64,000 nt of DNA from Triglochin maritima (GCA_963682175.1 OY821772.1:42678925-42742924), one strand, 5' to 3'; positions 12,501-24,732 are shown, numbered from the stretch's first letter. A program made the numbers and translations. The notes: generated by a model from the sequence alone, not told the origin.

Positions 12501-15500
12501 CTTATGGACTGAATAAATATAAGATTACATGTCTTGGTCCAAAACTTTGATTACAAGTCTTGATGTATTTGTCTCAATGTTTATTTTCTTGTTTATCTTG
12601 ATCAACCTATTTAGATGATTACAAGTATACACATATGTATGCAATGCATGTAATCGTGTTTGCTTAATTTGATTGATTGATTAAGATTAATTTGATTAAT
12701 CAACAAAATTAATATAGATTAAGGTAAAAAAACCAACAAGTTTGACTTCAAATCACTTCGAAGCAATCACTGGCTAATATCATCATCTTATGTAAAGCGC
12801 TCTAGCAAGCATAAGTTAGATCTCCCTTGAAGCTTGTATAATCGTGCTTGACCATGAACTATAATAAAATTGCACATTGAAGCTTGAAATTGATTCATAA
12901 TAGTTCGTTTGCTACTACCTTGTATTTACCACTACTGCGTATTTTCTTTTGCTTTGGTTGTGCTGGGCTTCTCTAGAGCTGAAGTTAATATTGGTTTCTA
13001 AATTGATAGGCTCATAGTGATTGATGAGTTGTTTGTAAGATTGTATGCTTACTACTAAAATCCACAGTGTAAACATCTTCATCTCCAAGCTTTTGGTTCT
13101 CCTTTACGGAAAAAGTGAAATTCAATCTCGACAAATCTACTAGTTATATCTCTTGCTCTTGAAACATATGAAATATCAACTCTGATAATATGTGCGGATG
13201 GAGGTCGAAGGAGGTATTGTGTGAGTGCTCTACCTAGATGAATGCATGTTTGACTAGTTTCATCCTTTTTTTGAGTGAGCTATTTCCTAACTCTATGATT
13301 TATTTTGAGCAGGACTTTCTTTATTTAGTGAACCTGAATTTTGTGATGGCAACATCTGAAAAATCTACTGAAGTAAATTTTAGTATAGTTTTTTTTACCA
13401 AGTAGATTTTAGTAAGGTTGAACCTTTGGAGAAGCTCCTGTTTTCAGGATTAGTTGCAAGCATTTTTCTGGATGATTTTGCTGTTAAGTGTTTGTTTGAA
13501 AATTTTCATCCCTTATCACTTCACCATAAGTCGTTCAATTGAGGTTCTTGTGCTACAGGAAGTCCATGATTACTTGAAGACTCTATGCCCTGATATGCAT
13601 ATTACTCGTGGGGAATACGACGAGGATGCACGGTACCCAGAGACCAAAACTCTTACTATTGGTCAGTTTAAGCTTGGGTTGTGCCATGGCCATCAGGTTA
13701 GCTTCACATATCTTCTTTTTTCCATTTGATATAGCTCAAGTCCTTTCACGTTTATTCTTGGTAATGGCTTCAATTTTACATATGGAATCCTTTAGAATTT
13801 ATTTATTCTGTATTTGTATTCTTGTGGTTGTTGAGAAAGCTGTCTAAATTTTGTAAAGTTTCACAAATATCTATGATAGTTTGATTTACTCAGAAAGTGT
13901 ATGCAGAGCGTACGTCCTTCAAACCTAACAAGGGCCTTGGAACCACACCACTCCCTTATTATTCTTTTTGAGAAATACTTTCTTCTTTATCCATTTGTGG
14001 TTGGGTTTGCTACTATTCATGAAGACTATGTGCACCTTATATAACAACAGTCTTCTATTCAGAACTTGTTGGGGGTAGGTTGATACTTGATACCGATGCT
14101 CGTGTTAAATAGTGGCATTGTATCTTGTCTCACAAGGTTTACACCCTTCTTATTTTATAGGAGTTATTTTGGTGAATTGTGAAGATTTGTTGACGGATAA
14201 GCTGGTTATGCTTTATTCCAATGTTAAGTGAACTTGATATGAATGCTTGTCTATTGTCTTTTGCTTCTCAATCTGCCTTGGTTCCACGTGTTCAAAAGCT
14301 ATCACTACAATTTGTACTATCTATTACCTTCTAATGTTTGAACGTGCTCTTGTTATTTTTCCTGGAACTTGAAACCAAAAATAGGCAATGCTTTTCATGG
14401 AAAAGGACAGGTACTAAATGTAATTGTTGCATAAATGGTCCTTGTAAGCGGCATCCTTCTTTTCTATCACCTATAGAAATCCTGCTACTACTTTCAGAGC
14501 ACTGTTGGTTTTTTTTTTGTCTGAAAAGGTTTATATCCCGAGTTGCATTTTTTGCCCTTCCAGAAAATGATAAATATAACCCATGCTGTTTGTTCTGTTT
14601 GTAGTCGATCAAGATCATTCTTTCTGCATTAGAACTCCTGAAAACTCTCAAGGTTTTTTTATATATTGTCATTTTTTTATAATCAGATTATATTGATAAT
14701 ATAAAAGTTTAACCTGATTGCGATACTGAATTCCGGTTCATATAAATGTCATATATAGTATCCTTAGTTCGTGTAACTTCAGAACAATGTTGGTTACCGA
14801 TCCTACGAGGTCACTCTTTTATTTGTATCCTTTTCTACCCACAAATTGCGTAAGGAATTGGAATGATGTGATCTTTCTTCTAGGCCACCATGTTTTCTTT
14901 GTTGATTGTTGACATGCAGAAAGCAACATGACGCATTTTTAATAGTACAAGTGGTTATACAAATATTCCTGACATGACAGTATTGTGAAGGAATCTTCAT
15001 AGCGTCAACTGCAGAATTCCTTTTTGTATCCTGATTTCTGCATTATTCCTTAGAAAAATCAACTGCTTACTAGCAACGTGCTCTCAGACATAACTACTGA
15101 ATTATTGCATGCATAGAATAGATGTGCAATTTGTCTAATATGGCAGTTCTTCATGTCCACTTGAAACTATATTGGTATTTTAGCAGTTCAATGGCATCTC
15201 AAAGTTCTATCATGTCCTGCAAATTAATTGTTATACAGCAATTAAGATTCCACCTACCAGATTGTAATGAGTTCTCAAATCTCTCGATATCAATTAGGGC
15301 TTTCTCATTTGCTTGTTTTCAATTGCTGATCATTATTAATTTTTTATCCTTATAGATTGTCCCTTGGGGAGACTTGGATTCCTTGGCTATGCTTCAGAGG
15401 CAGTTGGATGTTGACATCCTGGTAACTGGGCATACTCATCAGTTCAAGGCCTACAAGCATGAAGGTGGTGTAGTCATAAACCCTGGTTCTGCCACAGGAG

Positions 15501-15664
15501 CGTTTAGCAGCATCACCTACGATGTTAACCCAAGCTTTGTCCTCATGGACATCGATGGTCTTCGAGTTGTGGTCTACGTGTATGAGTTAATTGATGGTGA
15601 AGTGAAGGTTGATAAAATTGATTTTAAGAAGGCAGCAACAACCCAATCTGCTGCTGCTCATTAA
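9502..15664 (+). CDS. VPS29: retromer subunit VPS29
   Basis: Three exons, 9502-9633, 13559-13696 and 15356-15664, encode 192 residues, close to the 190 of Arabidopsis VPS29, and nearly every family block is present. The protein has a metallophosphoesterase-like fold. Its vestigial metal-site motifs are GDLHIPHR (8-15), GNLCIK (39-44), GHTHQF and NPGSATG. It forms the retromer core with VPS35 and VPS26 on late-endosome/prevacuolar membranes and recycles vacuolar sorting receptors. The start is set by the invariant [11 protein letters not shown]. Intron 1 is unusually long (3,925 bases) and holds a truncated copia LTR in reverse orientation; intron 2 is 1,659 bases. A candidate AATAAA signal lies at 16001. 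All splice sites are GT..AG and the frame is intact, so the gene looks functional. Confidence 0.97.
11030..12738 (-). mobile_element. truncated Ty1/copia LTR inside VPS29 intron 1
   Basis: Read on the minus strand, this starts TGTTGGTTTTTTTACC at 12738 and continues through an AT-rich section. It then has a U3 packed with short palindromes: TTCGGTCGACCG-type sites between about 11375 and 12460, and CCGCATATGCGG and GCGGCCGCATATGCGGCCGC around 11965-12290. A TATA box lies at about 11282-11273. It aligns over most of its length with the fuller plus-strand LTR at 28814-30474, including the section before the palindromes and the stretch after the TATA box. Similarity stops near 11030, so the U5 end with its GGACGTAGGCGG-type motif is missing. 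No coding part or second LTR is present. Confidence 0.75.
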
Positions 15665-17890
15665 CTTTCTGTTGTGTTACGTTATAGGATGATCCACCTA
15701 CACACATAGAGGGGCAAGATTGTTGATAAATAATAACTTATCATTACAAGTTCAATGAGTCTTGCCCTCTTCACTATCCTTCTTATAGGTTGGAATGTTT
15801 TCTTGTTGTTGGTGTCATTTGTTTTGGATGGAGAATGTATGTAGCTTTCTGATTGTGGTTGTACATTGGAATTTTCTTTTGGGCAGAGGGGCTCTTTGAA
15901 TATGCTAGTGTTACGTTTCATGAGAATCTTGTCGTTTCATTTTTTATACCTCTCTTATAAGAACTACTGCCTGTCATGGATGCTAATATGTTGTTTGGTG
16001 AATAAAGCGCAGACCAAATATGTTTTAATTCCATATAAGCAGATGAAACTCTGGTCTTCAATTCTATTCATGTCTTCTCCAAGAGAGCTTGCAGTGCATC
16101 ACACTGTGGAATGGTAAAGCATCTCACTTTTTCTTAATCTTACATGATGAACCATAAAAAACAATAATTTTTTTGGAAGAGTGCAAATGAATAATTATTT
16201 CATCATAACAGTCTAAATTCTAGGGTGGTTTGGACTTTGAAGTAGATCTTCAGAACACCTTTCGGCTTTTGCGCTCTTTACAGTATCGGAAATGGAAGAC
16301 TGACTACACTGACTTGTCCGGCTACATCTTTAGTTTCTTATTATTATTTATATATGTTATATGCTTTTGTGTAATCTATTTTCGTATCAAATAGCGTTAG
16401 GCAAGTGGCAATCCTGTGATCACAACTCACAAGTTGTAGCACGGAAAGTAGGTAAACAGAACCAAACACGAGCTACCAAACACATGTTCTCACGGATCCA
16501 ATTATCCAACCAAATGCCACCCATATCTCACCCACCATTGCTAACTTGGTAGCTAGCTTGATGTGTTCAATGATGAGCATCGTGGTTGGCACAATGGCAC
16601 CATTAGGTGTAGAGCCAAAAACATGGGGGCACGTGGGATGCCTCACAAGGACCACTCTAAAACAACATTGTTCCGCATTTGTGTTTTATATTTTACTTGT
16701 ACGATGTAACCCCACGTAAATCCATAAATTCCAGTTTATTAATTCGTATAAATTTTGTTAACATTACTTGATGATGCAATGCAACTAGAGATTACGCCTT
16801 TACTAATTCTCTAGCCATGGGAACTTAGAGGATGTCTTTGTGTTGAGAAATCATTTGGTATTGTTCTTGAGAAAACTTTATCCCGTTCACTACTTCGTTC
16901 GAAGAGTCGGTGGCTGAAGTAATGATATTATTGTGATTTCCAGAGACAAACTATTTTCAAAGCTCAAAGTTGTTTATAATTTGAACTTTTTTGGGAGACA
17001 AGTAAAAAAGTTACCAATATTGTTTTTGCCACGTGTCGCAGAAATAACCTTGCACAAGATCCACCACACTTTTTTTTGCATATGAATTTTTTTACGTACA
17101 CTGAGCGCTGGTTATCTACACTTTTATCGTGATCGATGCCTCGATCCGATGGAACACATTAGTTGAATGGTTCTATCGACGAATTCCTGATGGAAATCTT
17201 CAAGTTTTGCACGACACATGTGAGTAGAAACGAGTAGGTGATGGTTATTATCACTATTAAATAGATAAGCATTCCATTAATCATACTTCAAATAAAACCA
17301 TAAAGCTTATATCAAACCAACGGCAACAAATTCTCAATTTCCTTATAACTGTCCTTCCAATTCGGAAATTCCGAATGTCTAGCTTGAATCCTCAAACTAC
17401 TTCTTAAGATTATGATCGATCATGAAATAAATTTAAGTTCAATCCTCAGATTCCTCCCCTTCGTGACAACATGTAACATGTGGAATACGGACACACAATT
17501 CACCTAATAATTAATTAACCCTATCAATTATAAAAAAATAAATTTCTTTCAAGTTTGTAAGGATTCCAAAACCAACTTTACTTACTCTAATAACTTCAAA
17601 ATACGTCTAATCGATCCATTGTGCTCGTGATTGGTTTGTTTAAAGTTTGGAAAGAAAAAAAAACGAGTGGAACAAAAACGGGCACGCAAATTAACCGTCA
17701 CCAACCAAGGACAGCCCAGTTGGGGCCCAAATACACAACCCGTCCCGGCGTGGCCTTCCATACCAGACCGGAAACGAATCGTTTCGGCGTCAAACGCGCA
17801 ATTCAAACCGCAAAATTCGGCTTCCATTCCTTTCCGGATCCTCGATCGATGTAACTGTTCCTCTAATCGTCGTCTCGCGAACGGGTGCAC
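15665..17890. other. intergenic region between VPS29 and the MIR396 promoter
   Basis: The first ~350 bases are the likely VPS29 3' untranslated region. Beyond that I see no gene: open frames are short on both strands and match nothing recognisable. Sequence becomes richer in G and C from about 17650 towards the promoter. Confidence 0.55.
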
Positions 17891-17904
17891 GTCGTTTGGC
17901 GAAG

Positions 17905-18003
17905 GACACGTGTCGATCTCCCATTCGAGAGGGCCACGTGCGTCGACCTATATATAGTGTGCGGAGAGAGAAACATAGAATTCGCACCTCTCTCTCTCTC
18001 TCT
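17905..18003 (+). promoter_or_regulatory. core promoter of the MIR396 transcript
   Basis: Two G-boxes (CACGTG at 17907-17912, inside the palindrome GACACGTGTC, and at 17935-17940) stand before a strong TATA box, TATATATA at 17949-17956. About 30 bases later comes a CT repeat (17988-18003), a common feature at plant transcription starts. The first plus-strand feature downstream is the MIR396 hairpin about 650 bases away, so I assign the promoter to it. G-boxes are bound by bZIP and bHLH factors and suggest light or ABA responsiveness; this is inference. Confidence 0.65.
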
Positions 18004-18657
18004 TCGCCTTTTTCCTCCACTTTCGTGCCCTCTTGATTTTGGAAACTTTCAAATTGCGGTCATTTTGAGGTTTTTGGGTTCAACGTATTTAATTCAACCA
18101 TCGCTAACTTCTGATCAGATGAAGAATTCTTAAGACCTTAGTTTTATGTTTTTTCGAAGAAATCGGGTTGTTTCTAGGGTTTTGCTTGCATAATTCCTGC
18201 TTAGGGTGTTGGTGTTTTCCCTTTTTCTGTTTTCTTTTCTTCGGATTATTTTGTGGGGTTTGCTGTTGGTTTGTTACAATCAAGTTTTAGGACAATTTGG
18301 TTTCCGATTGTCATTTCTTATGTCTGTATTTCTTTTCTTTTTTCCCTACAATTCCGATATGTCTTTCACAGCAAATCTGATACTCAAAATTACTTTTTTG
18401 TTTTGCTAACTCGTGTTTGATTCCCTTATTTGAGTTCTTTATGAAATTTTCATATTATCATTTTCTAAAAATATTGTCAGATCTAAGAATTTTCAAAATA
18501 TCGTTTTCGAAGATTCGAATCTATCATACTTTCTTGCTCGATATATATATATCGAAATGAAAACCGATTTTGTTTTCGAGATTTCGTATCATCTTTGCGG
18601 TGCTTGCCGATGGAATTTTTACCCTCGGCGAAGAAAACCAAGATGTCAGGCATGCTT

Positions 18658-18678
18658 TTCCACGGCTTTCTTGAACTG
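18658..18678 (+). ncRNA. miR396: mature miR396
   Basis: A 21-base sequence beginning TTCCACGG and ending TTCTTGAACTG. It begins with U, as AGO1 prefers, and equals canonical miR396 except for G at position 7; a miR396 variant with this change is known to me from other woody dicots. Position 7 lies in the seed, where G:U pairing to targets would be needed. Confidence 0.9.
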
Positions 18679-18783
18679 TATACTTAAACCTCTCATCTTC
18701 AACAATCACTCTTTCTGAATTCCATTCTACTTTAAAGAAGTTGAATTGGAGTAGTTGAAATTTCAAATGAGTCATTGTGCATA

Positions 18784-18804
18784 GTTCAAGAAAGTTGTGG
18801 GAAA
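18784..18804 (+). ncRNA. miR396*: miR396 star strand
   Basis: The 21 bases starting GTTCAAGAAAG and ending GTGGGAAA pair with the mature strand, leaving the 2-base 3' overhangs expected of a DCL1 duplex. There are no bulges; only wobble pairs occur within the duplex. Confidence 0.85.
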
Positions 18805-18825
18805 ACATTACTGCATCTGCAATAA

Positions 18826-21800
18826 CAGTCTTCCTTGTGGTAATTGAATTTCTTTCTAATTATATTATTTTCATAATTTGGTTTGTTGTAACCCACAATT
18901 ATTAGGTTGTGGAACGTGGATGTTCAATTTCTTGTTTTTTCCTTTGATTTTTTAAGGTAATATCCTCAATTTTTTTGTTGATCACATAATTGAACTTTTT
19001 TCTAAGATGCAAGCTTCTCTCAGGAACATATTGTTCTTAATTGTTTTGGATTATACCCAATGGATCTATCATGCTATTCATATGCATTTCAATGTTGAAA
19101 TCACTATATTATATTCTTTTCTTCATCTTCTTTGCATGTTGTTATAATAGGACCCATAAAATTCTGTGTAATCTTGCGTTTTTTTTGTTTGTTTGTTTAC
19201 AGACCTCAAAGTTGCAATGCTCGATTGTCTTAATAAAATAAAATCATTAAGATGGATTAGAGCACGTTTTGTTATGAATAATATAATGTGCACCACCAAA
19301 GTGCATGGTTCTACTTCTCTATGCAGTTTGGAACAACCCCAGACACTTCATTTCTCGAGCATACCTCTGAACCGTAATAATGTTGATTACGACGTACCCT
19401 TCGTCTGCTGGTCCAAACAAGATTGATTGGCCTCAGGTGAATGGGGTCGGTATAGTTCTATTCTCAACAATATTAATGTCTTGGAAAATTCTTAGCATAG
19501 ACACGAACATATTATATAAGCACCGCAGCATCACAAAGATCATTGTGTTCATCTGATTTGTTTATGAGCAAAGACATGTTACTCTGCATTTCTTGATTAT
19601 CCCTGCAAGGAAAAGAAAGGAAAGGAAAGGAAAGTGCAGTCTTCTTGCATGATTCCTGTGGCCACGTGCTGTTCTGATTGGACATGGAAGTGAAGGTAGT
19701 TTTTATTCTCTTCAAAAAGAAGGAAATTATTTTGTTGGTCGTTTTTACAGTTTATATATGCAGATGTCATGTGAGACATGTAATTTTTTTAGTATGAGTG
19801 GTAGGAGTGGAATTCAATTATTAAGTTGGATTATGGTGTGTGTCTCGTACAATTATTAAGTGTGTCCCCATCCTCACCGAACTGGTATTTGGATCTAGTA
19901 AGGTATAAAATTTGTGTTATATTTCACACATTTGGGCAATATTATCAATCCATAATTGTACAGATTTGGCATGCATGGTAAATTTGGTGAGGATGCAGAT
20001 GTATTATGAAGTGGAGGGGGCAGCAGAAGCAGAAGAGCAGACATCATTTATTAGGGTGGGGTGGGGTTGTGGACCATTCATCCATGTTCATATGTTAAGA
20101 GAAGTAAGGATTGGTCCCTCCCGGAAAGATGTAGTGGCCAGAAAGACTGGGGTCTTGCAGTGTGGTTGAGGCCCATAGCATGGTAGAGAATTTTTGGCCT
20201 CATGTGCCCTTTTCATGTTCACCCAATCACTTGCCTAATCTCTGACCGCCATGCTGTTTTATTGTTAAATCGTTTGTAAGAACTAGTCCAGTAATAATGT
20301 TATGCTTTCTGCTGACAAAGTAGCGACAAGTACAGTGAATGATTGGTAAAGAAATGAATGAAGGGGCTGACTGTTGTGTAATTTTGAACTGCTTCATTCT
20401 CGTGGGAAGGCAGTGGTCAGCTTTTGCCTGCCCTACTTTTGGCATCGCAACTGCACCAAGTGAAGATTTCCAAACTGCATGTCAATGACTGTTTTAGGGG
20501 TGTGTTAACATCATCTCAGCTCGTCTTTCACACTCAGCTTCAGTATCACATGCAAGTGTCGAGTTGGTTGGACGTAAGTTTTGCCTTCTCTAGCTCAACA
20601 GACGTTATCCATGTAACAATTTAGTTACGTGGAGGTTTGATTTGCTATTATGGATACAATGCATATTTAGTATGTTTTTTAATTGTAAGACAGATCCAGG
20701 AAGAGTCATGTGACAATTGTAACACAGATACAATGCATATAAATTTAGTATCTAATGTTATAAAAATTTGATACATGTCAAATGCTAATCTTGATCAAAA
20801 TTTATGACAAAGTTAGTTTTAGTATTAATGGATATGGGGGTGAGATGTTATAAAACTAAAAGTAGGTGCAAGTATCATTTTATAGTTCATGAAGATTAGT
20901 TAAATTGAGTCCATCTCTTTAGGACAAACGTCTGGAGAAAGTCATACAAAATTTAAGAAAATTATATATTTTGTATACAATATTTTAATAATGACGTCAA
21001 GATATATTCCTCTGCACCTTCTAGTTTTTGGTTTTTCAATTGGTCCTCGTTGTTCCTTTTCTTGTCCCAGGGCCTACAATCAAGTGTTTGATTTTTAGGT
21101 AGAATTAGCAAATGCGTTGCAAAAAAGAAAATCACAATTCAATATAAAATGATATACGAATTGGATTTTAGTGTGTGATATACAAAATTGTATGTTTGTT
21201 TCCTGAACAAAATACGGATGATGTCAACCGGTTTCACATGGAAGTCAGAATTCGAAATGGACCTATTTGTTAAATAATAAACGCCATCGAAGCGGACCTG
21301 ACAAGTCTAACATGTATCGGCCTATGGGATACTAAGGCCCATCGAAATGTAAATTAATGAATATTCTTTTTTATCTCTTGAACAAAATGATTAGCAAGAC
21401 GAGGATTCGAGATCTCCACCTAAAATCTTATCATATTCGATTTTCCTACTTTAAGAAGATCAAGTACTATAAGCAATCATGTGTGTACGAACACCAACAA
21501 CGCCGTTATTATTTTAACTTATCTTAACCAAGTTCCAAAGATTTTTTTAAATAATTCCAAAGAAGTAGTTGTTTTGGTGTTTCCTACGTAAGAATCAGAA
21601 GCTCTTATTGTAATTGGCAAATCGTATTACATTTAGTTCTATTAAAAACACGTCCATATATTAAGTATAAACACAAAAGACAAATTGACAATAAATATGA
21701 ACTACAAGAGTGACTTTTAATTCAGATAATGACCTTTGTCCTACCGAGCAATTGTTTAAGACTTTTTACACATAATTAAGTATTATGTTTTGTCACCTCG

Positions 21801-22539
21801 GAAGAAACAAGATTATATAGTAAATAAAAACCCACATCCACCTCGGCCTTTCCAATTTTTTAGTTATGCTTATTAGCGTTTCCTTTTCGCATGCCAAATC
21901 TGTATAAATTTTACAGTCCCCTCTTAGTGACATTAGATCGAAAGAAGACGAGGTATGTACATTTATAGGAGTCTATCACCATTCGCGGTTTGAGAAAGCT
22001 CAAGTGTGAATCATCTAGGCTGGTAGATCTTTAGTACGAGTGACGAGTTGAATTACATTAAAAAATAAATAATACACTCGAAAGAAAATATCATTACATG
22101 CAAAGTCCCAAATCTGTTATCTTGGTTGCAGGTGGGATGAACCTATGTGGCCATGCGAGTTCGGGGTCTGCATGCACCGCACCGGAGCCATGTCCATATT
22201 TCATGCTTGCTCCTTGTATCTCGTTGCAATTGAGATGGTGTCAGAGTTTCAAGTCAGGCGACACAATTTTTATGATATACTGAACAAATATGAAGGATCC
22301 AAAAATCAGTATAAGTTTTCTTAATTTGGATACCTTCGCTTCTGATGTCATTTCGATACCAGGATATCCGATCGGAGCAGTAAACCCTCTCGGCAGGGGA
22401 ATTATGTCACTCGAGATCTGGACCTTGAAAACAGGACTTGAGTCACTTACTAGAATTGGGGGTCTTACTCGGTATGGAAGTAGAACTGTAATGTTCAAAC
22501 AATAGAGAAACAAAATCCTAGTTAATCATTCATTTTAAC
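18826..22539. other. gene-poor region downstream of MIR396
   Basis: The primary transcript of MIR396 probably continues some way into this stretch. A GGAAA repeat lies at about 19611-19634. No protein gene is supported. The segment 22098-22505 is less AT-rich, with modest open frames on both strands (71 and 90 codons); it may be a decayed element, but I cannot name it. Confidence 0.45.
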
Positions 22540-22861
22540 CAGGGCCGTCTCGGGAATTTTTGAGGTCCTGTGCGAAAATAAACAACGAGGCTCCTAAATT
22601 TGAAAAAAATTGTCCTCCTAGTTTAAATAATAAAAATTTCACTAACTTAATGCAATATTAATTGATTTTTTTTGTTTTCTTAGCAATATTTGAGACAAAT
22701 TTATCAATGTTTATGTGTTATTTATGTGTTAACACTAATTTTATTCTCAACCCAATAAGCCCATGTACAATTTTTTTTTGTTTTGAGGCCCCTTCAAAAT
22801 GAGGCCCAGAATGAGGCCCGAAACAGGAGCTCACCCTGCTACTGTTATTGGGTCGGGCCTG
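22540..22861. mobile_element. hAT-type MITE with 8-bp target-site duplication
   Basis: A 322-bp non-coding element begins CAGGGCCG and ends with the complement of CAGGCCCG, giving 8-base inverted ends with one mismatch. It is flanked on both sides by the same 8 bases, ATTTTAAC, at 22532-22539 and 22862-22869. Ends of CAGGG type with 8-bp duplications mark the hAT (Ac-like) superfamily. It has no transposase and must have been mobilised in trans. Confidence 0.88.
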
Positions 22862-22869
22862 ATTTTAAC

Positions 22870-24271
22870 ATGTAAAATCCAAAGAATGACGCATACCGCG
22901 GTCCTCTACGTTGATTTTTGAAAATTTGAATCAAATCTTATCCAAACCAATCATGAACATTTTTAGGCCACCCTTTAACGGGAATGCCCCACCCCCAAAT
23001 AATGTTAATATTTTTTGATGAAAGTATATTGGAAACTTACGTGATAGAAAAAAAAATCAAAACGCCCAATGGTTGTCATAACCTTCGTCTCCTGTTTGAG
23101 TGGGATAGCGGGAAAACTTGGTTAATTTGAAAATTTTAAGATAACAATTCTAAACTATTGAGAAAATGTTAAATAGTCACTAGAATTAGGTAGATTGCCG
23201 ACTTTATGGGATCAAAATATCATTAATTTCACTTGTACTAGATCAGTGGCATTAAAGAGAAACCAAATCTTGAATGGTTAAACTTATCTTTCTTGGTGAT
23301 TTGGTGGTGAAGGGTCAGCGTAGAAAAAACTTTTTTGAAACCTTTTGAAACTAGTGGATCATAGCCTCACTATTTTTGGACGTTATCCTTAATCCTTTAA
23401 TACAAAAACGACATGCTTATAGAAAAGCAGATAAAATCAAAACTTGGATCGGCCGTCCACATCAAAAACTTGTGGAGTGGAAAGAGAAGTCAAAATTAAT
23501 AATCACTATTAACGTCTAGGGAAAGGAGAACGTCCCTATCTTGATTAGTGCGAACATATATACATCGCTTGTCCAGTATCCAAATTCCAAAATGTAGTGT
23601 TTGGACTTTGAAAGAGAAATAAGTAGGTCTCGTAGTGCGTGCTAGAAATTGTGTAATACTAGAATGTCAAGTTCACATGTTGTAGCGACTAGAGACCGTA
23701 ATTGCATGAGAAACTAAATGTTAACCACTAAAAGAACTCTTTTTTTTTTGTAAGGTAGACGTAGAATTATTTATTAGATTGCTTGGAAACTATATATATC
23801 TAAATTTGTGGCGTTACCGGTTTTGCTTGCTTCTGTCTTTCATTTGGTTGACGTACGTCCTACAAATCAATCTTTATTTTTGATGAGGAGATTAGAGAGC
23901 TACTTAAATCAATCTTTATCTTTGGCAAGGAAATTAGAGATACTCTTTACCTATGTTGTGTCTATTTGGGAAGTTCTGAACTAACACGATGCCTGGTGGC
24001 TTGGCAGCTCCAAAGTCTGTGGTAGGGGGCCGGTTAGATGCTACGTTTGGGAATTGTTTCTTAAGTTTCCAATCGCCAATGTCTACGGACTACGGTGAAT
24101 GTGAAATTAATTCTGTTCCTGGTGTTTGGATAAAAGCAACATTCTATTTGCTTTTCTATTTCTATATACAAATCTCAGGCTTAGAAATTTCCCACTGCAG
24201 ATGCAAAAGGTTATTTGAGTTGAAGACAAGATTAACGTCTATATATATTAACATCTATATACAGGAATTCC
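22870..24271. other. AT-rich intergenic stretch
   Basis: No gene, RNA or clear repeat could be recognised here. Open frames are short and unlike known proteins. Confidence 0.45.
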
Positions 24272-24457
24272 TTAGTGAGCACAGGGTTTAAATTTTTTAA
24301 ATTAAGTCCCCACAATATCCACCACTCATTTCAAATTGTATGGTAGATTAAGAAAAAAACGGTTATGCTAATGAATGGTGAGATTAACTATAAATAAGAT
24401 CCAATGGTGAGATTGTAGGGGGCTTAAACTAAATTTGATGAGTTCTGGGCTCACTAG
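24272..24457. mobile_element. small terminal-inverted-repeat element
   Basis: About 186 bases begin TTAGTGAGCACAG and end CTGGGCTCACTAG, so the ends are imperfect inverted repeats of about 12 bases. The 13-base sequence ATCTATATACAGG stands close to both sides (24253-24265 and 24458-24470). The interior is AT-rich and non-coding. The superfamily is uncertain; it may be an insertion or excision scar next to the retroelement that starts at 24481. Confidence 0.5.
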
Positions 24458-24480
24458 ATCTATATACAGGTATATATATA

Positions 24481-24716
24481 TGTTATAAAATAATAATCAA
24501 GTAAATGACAAGAGGTTGAGGAAGAATGAGGAAGTTATATTTCATTTCATTGTCTCCACAAATGTGTACAATAACCTTCTATATATAGGATGTGGAGATA
24601 GTAGGGGTTACAACTAAATAAATAGAATTATATCATATTAATAAGAGTAAAAATCTACTTGAATGATGTGGGTTAAGGAAAGTGAATTATTCATACGACC
24701 TTTGGATTTCATAACA
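24481..24716 (-). repeat. 3' LTR of the copia element
   Basis: A 236-bp copy aligning along its whole length with 34482-34719, with scattered substitutions and short indels. The plus-strand sequence starts TGTTATAAAATAATAATC and ends GGATTTCATAACA. Confidence 0.9.
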
Positions 24717-24732
24717 CTCCACTTTGGATGAT
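24717..24732 (-). other. polypurine tract of the copia element
   Basis: Minus-strand TCATCCAAAGTGGAG stands directly before the LTR start TGTTATG, in the place and form of the plus-strand primer tract of copia elements. Confidence 0.7.

Larger units (their letters stand above)
18641..18818 (+). ncRNA. MIR396: MIR396 precursor hairpin
   Basis: The 5' arm holds a 21-base match to mature miR396, differing only by G for A at position 7. The 3' arm holds the matching star sequence. The two pair continuously over about 20 bases with only G:U wobbles, and the stem extends below through AGATG at the base (18641) pairing with CATCT (18814-18818). The loop spans roughly 18682-18778. miR396 guides AGO1 to mRNAs of growth-regulating factors (GRFs) and so limits cell proliferation in leaves and meristems. 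The hairpin sits about 650 bases downstream of a TATA promoter. Small open frames in the transcript (for example the four-residue frame at 18119) look incidental. Confidence 0.93.

Noticed and set aside
10866..12738. TGTTGG at 10866 as the second border of the LTR in VPS29 intron 1
   Set aside because: Similarity to the fuller LTR stops near 11030, the U5 hallmark motif is missing, and there is no target duplication (AAAAA against AGTTT), so the match is probably accidental.
18611..18688. Small frame covering the MIR396 5' arm (start MEFLPSAKK), as a possible peptide
   Set aside because: It lies across the hairpin stem, which fully explains the sequence conservation; no conserved uORF peptide of this kind is known to me.
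22241..22513. 90-codon minus-strand frame in a less AT-rich segment, considered as a gene or transposon relic
   Set aside because: Overlapping frames on both strands, no domain I recognise and no splice context; too weak to call.
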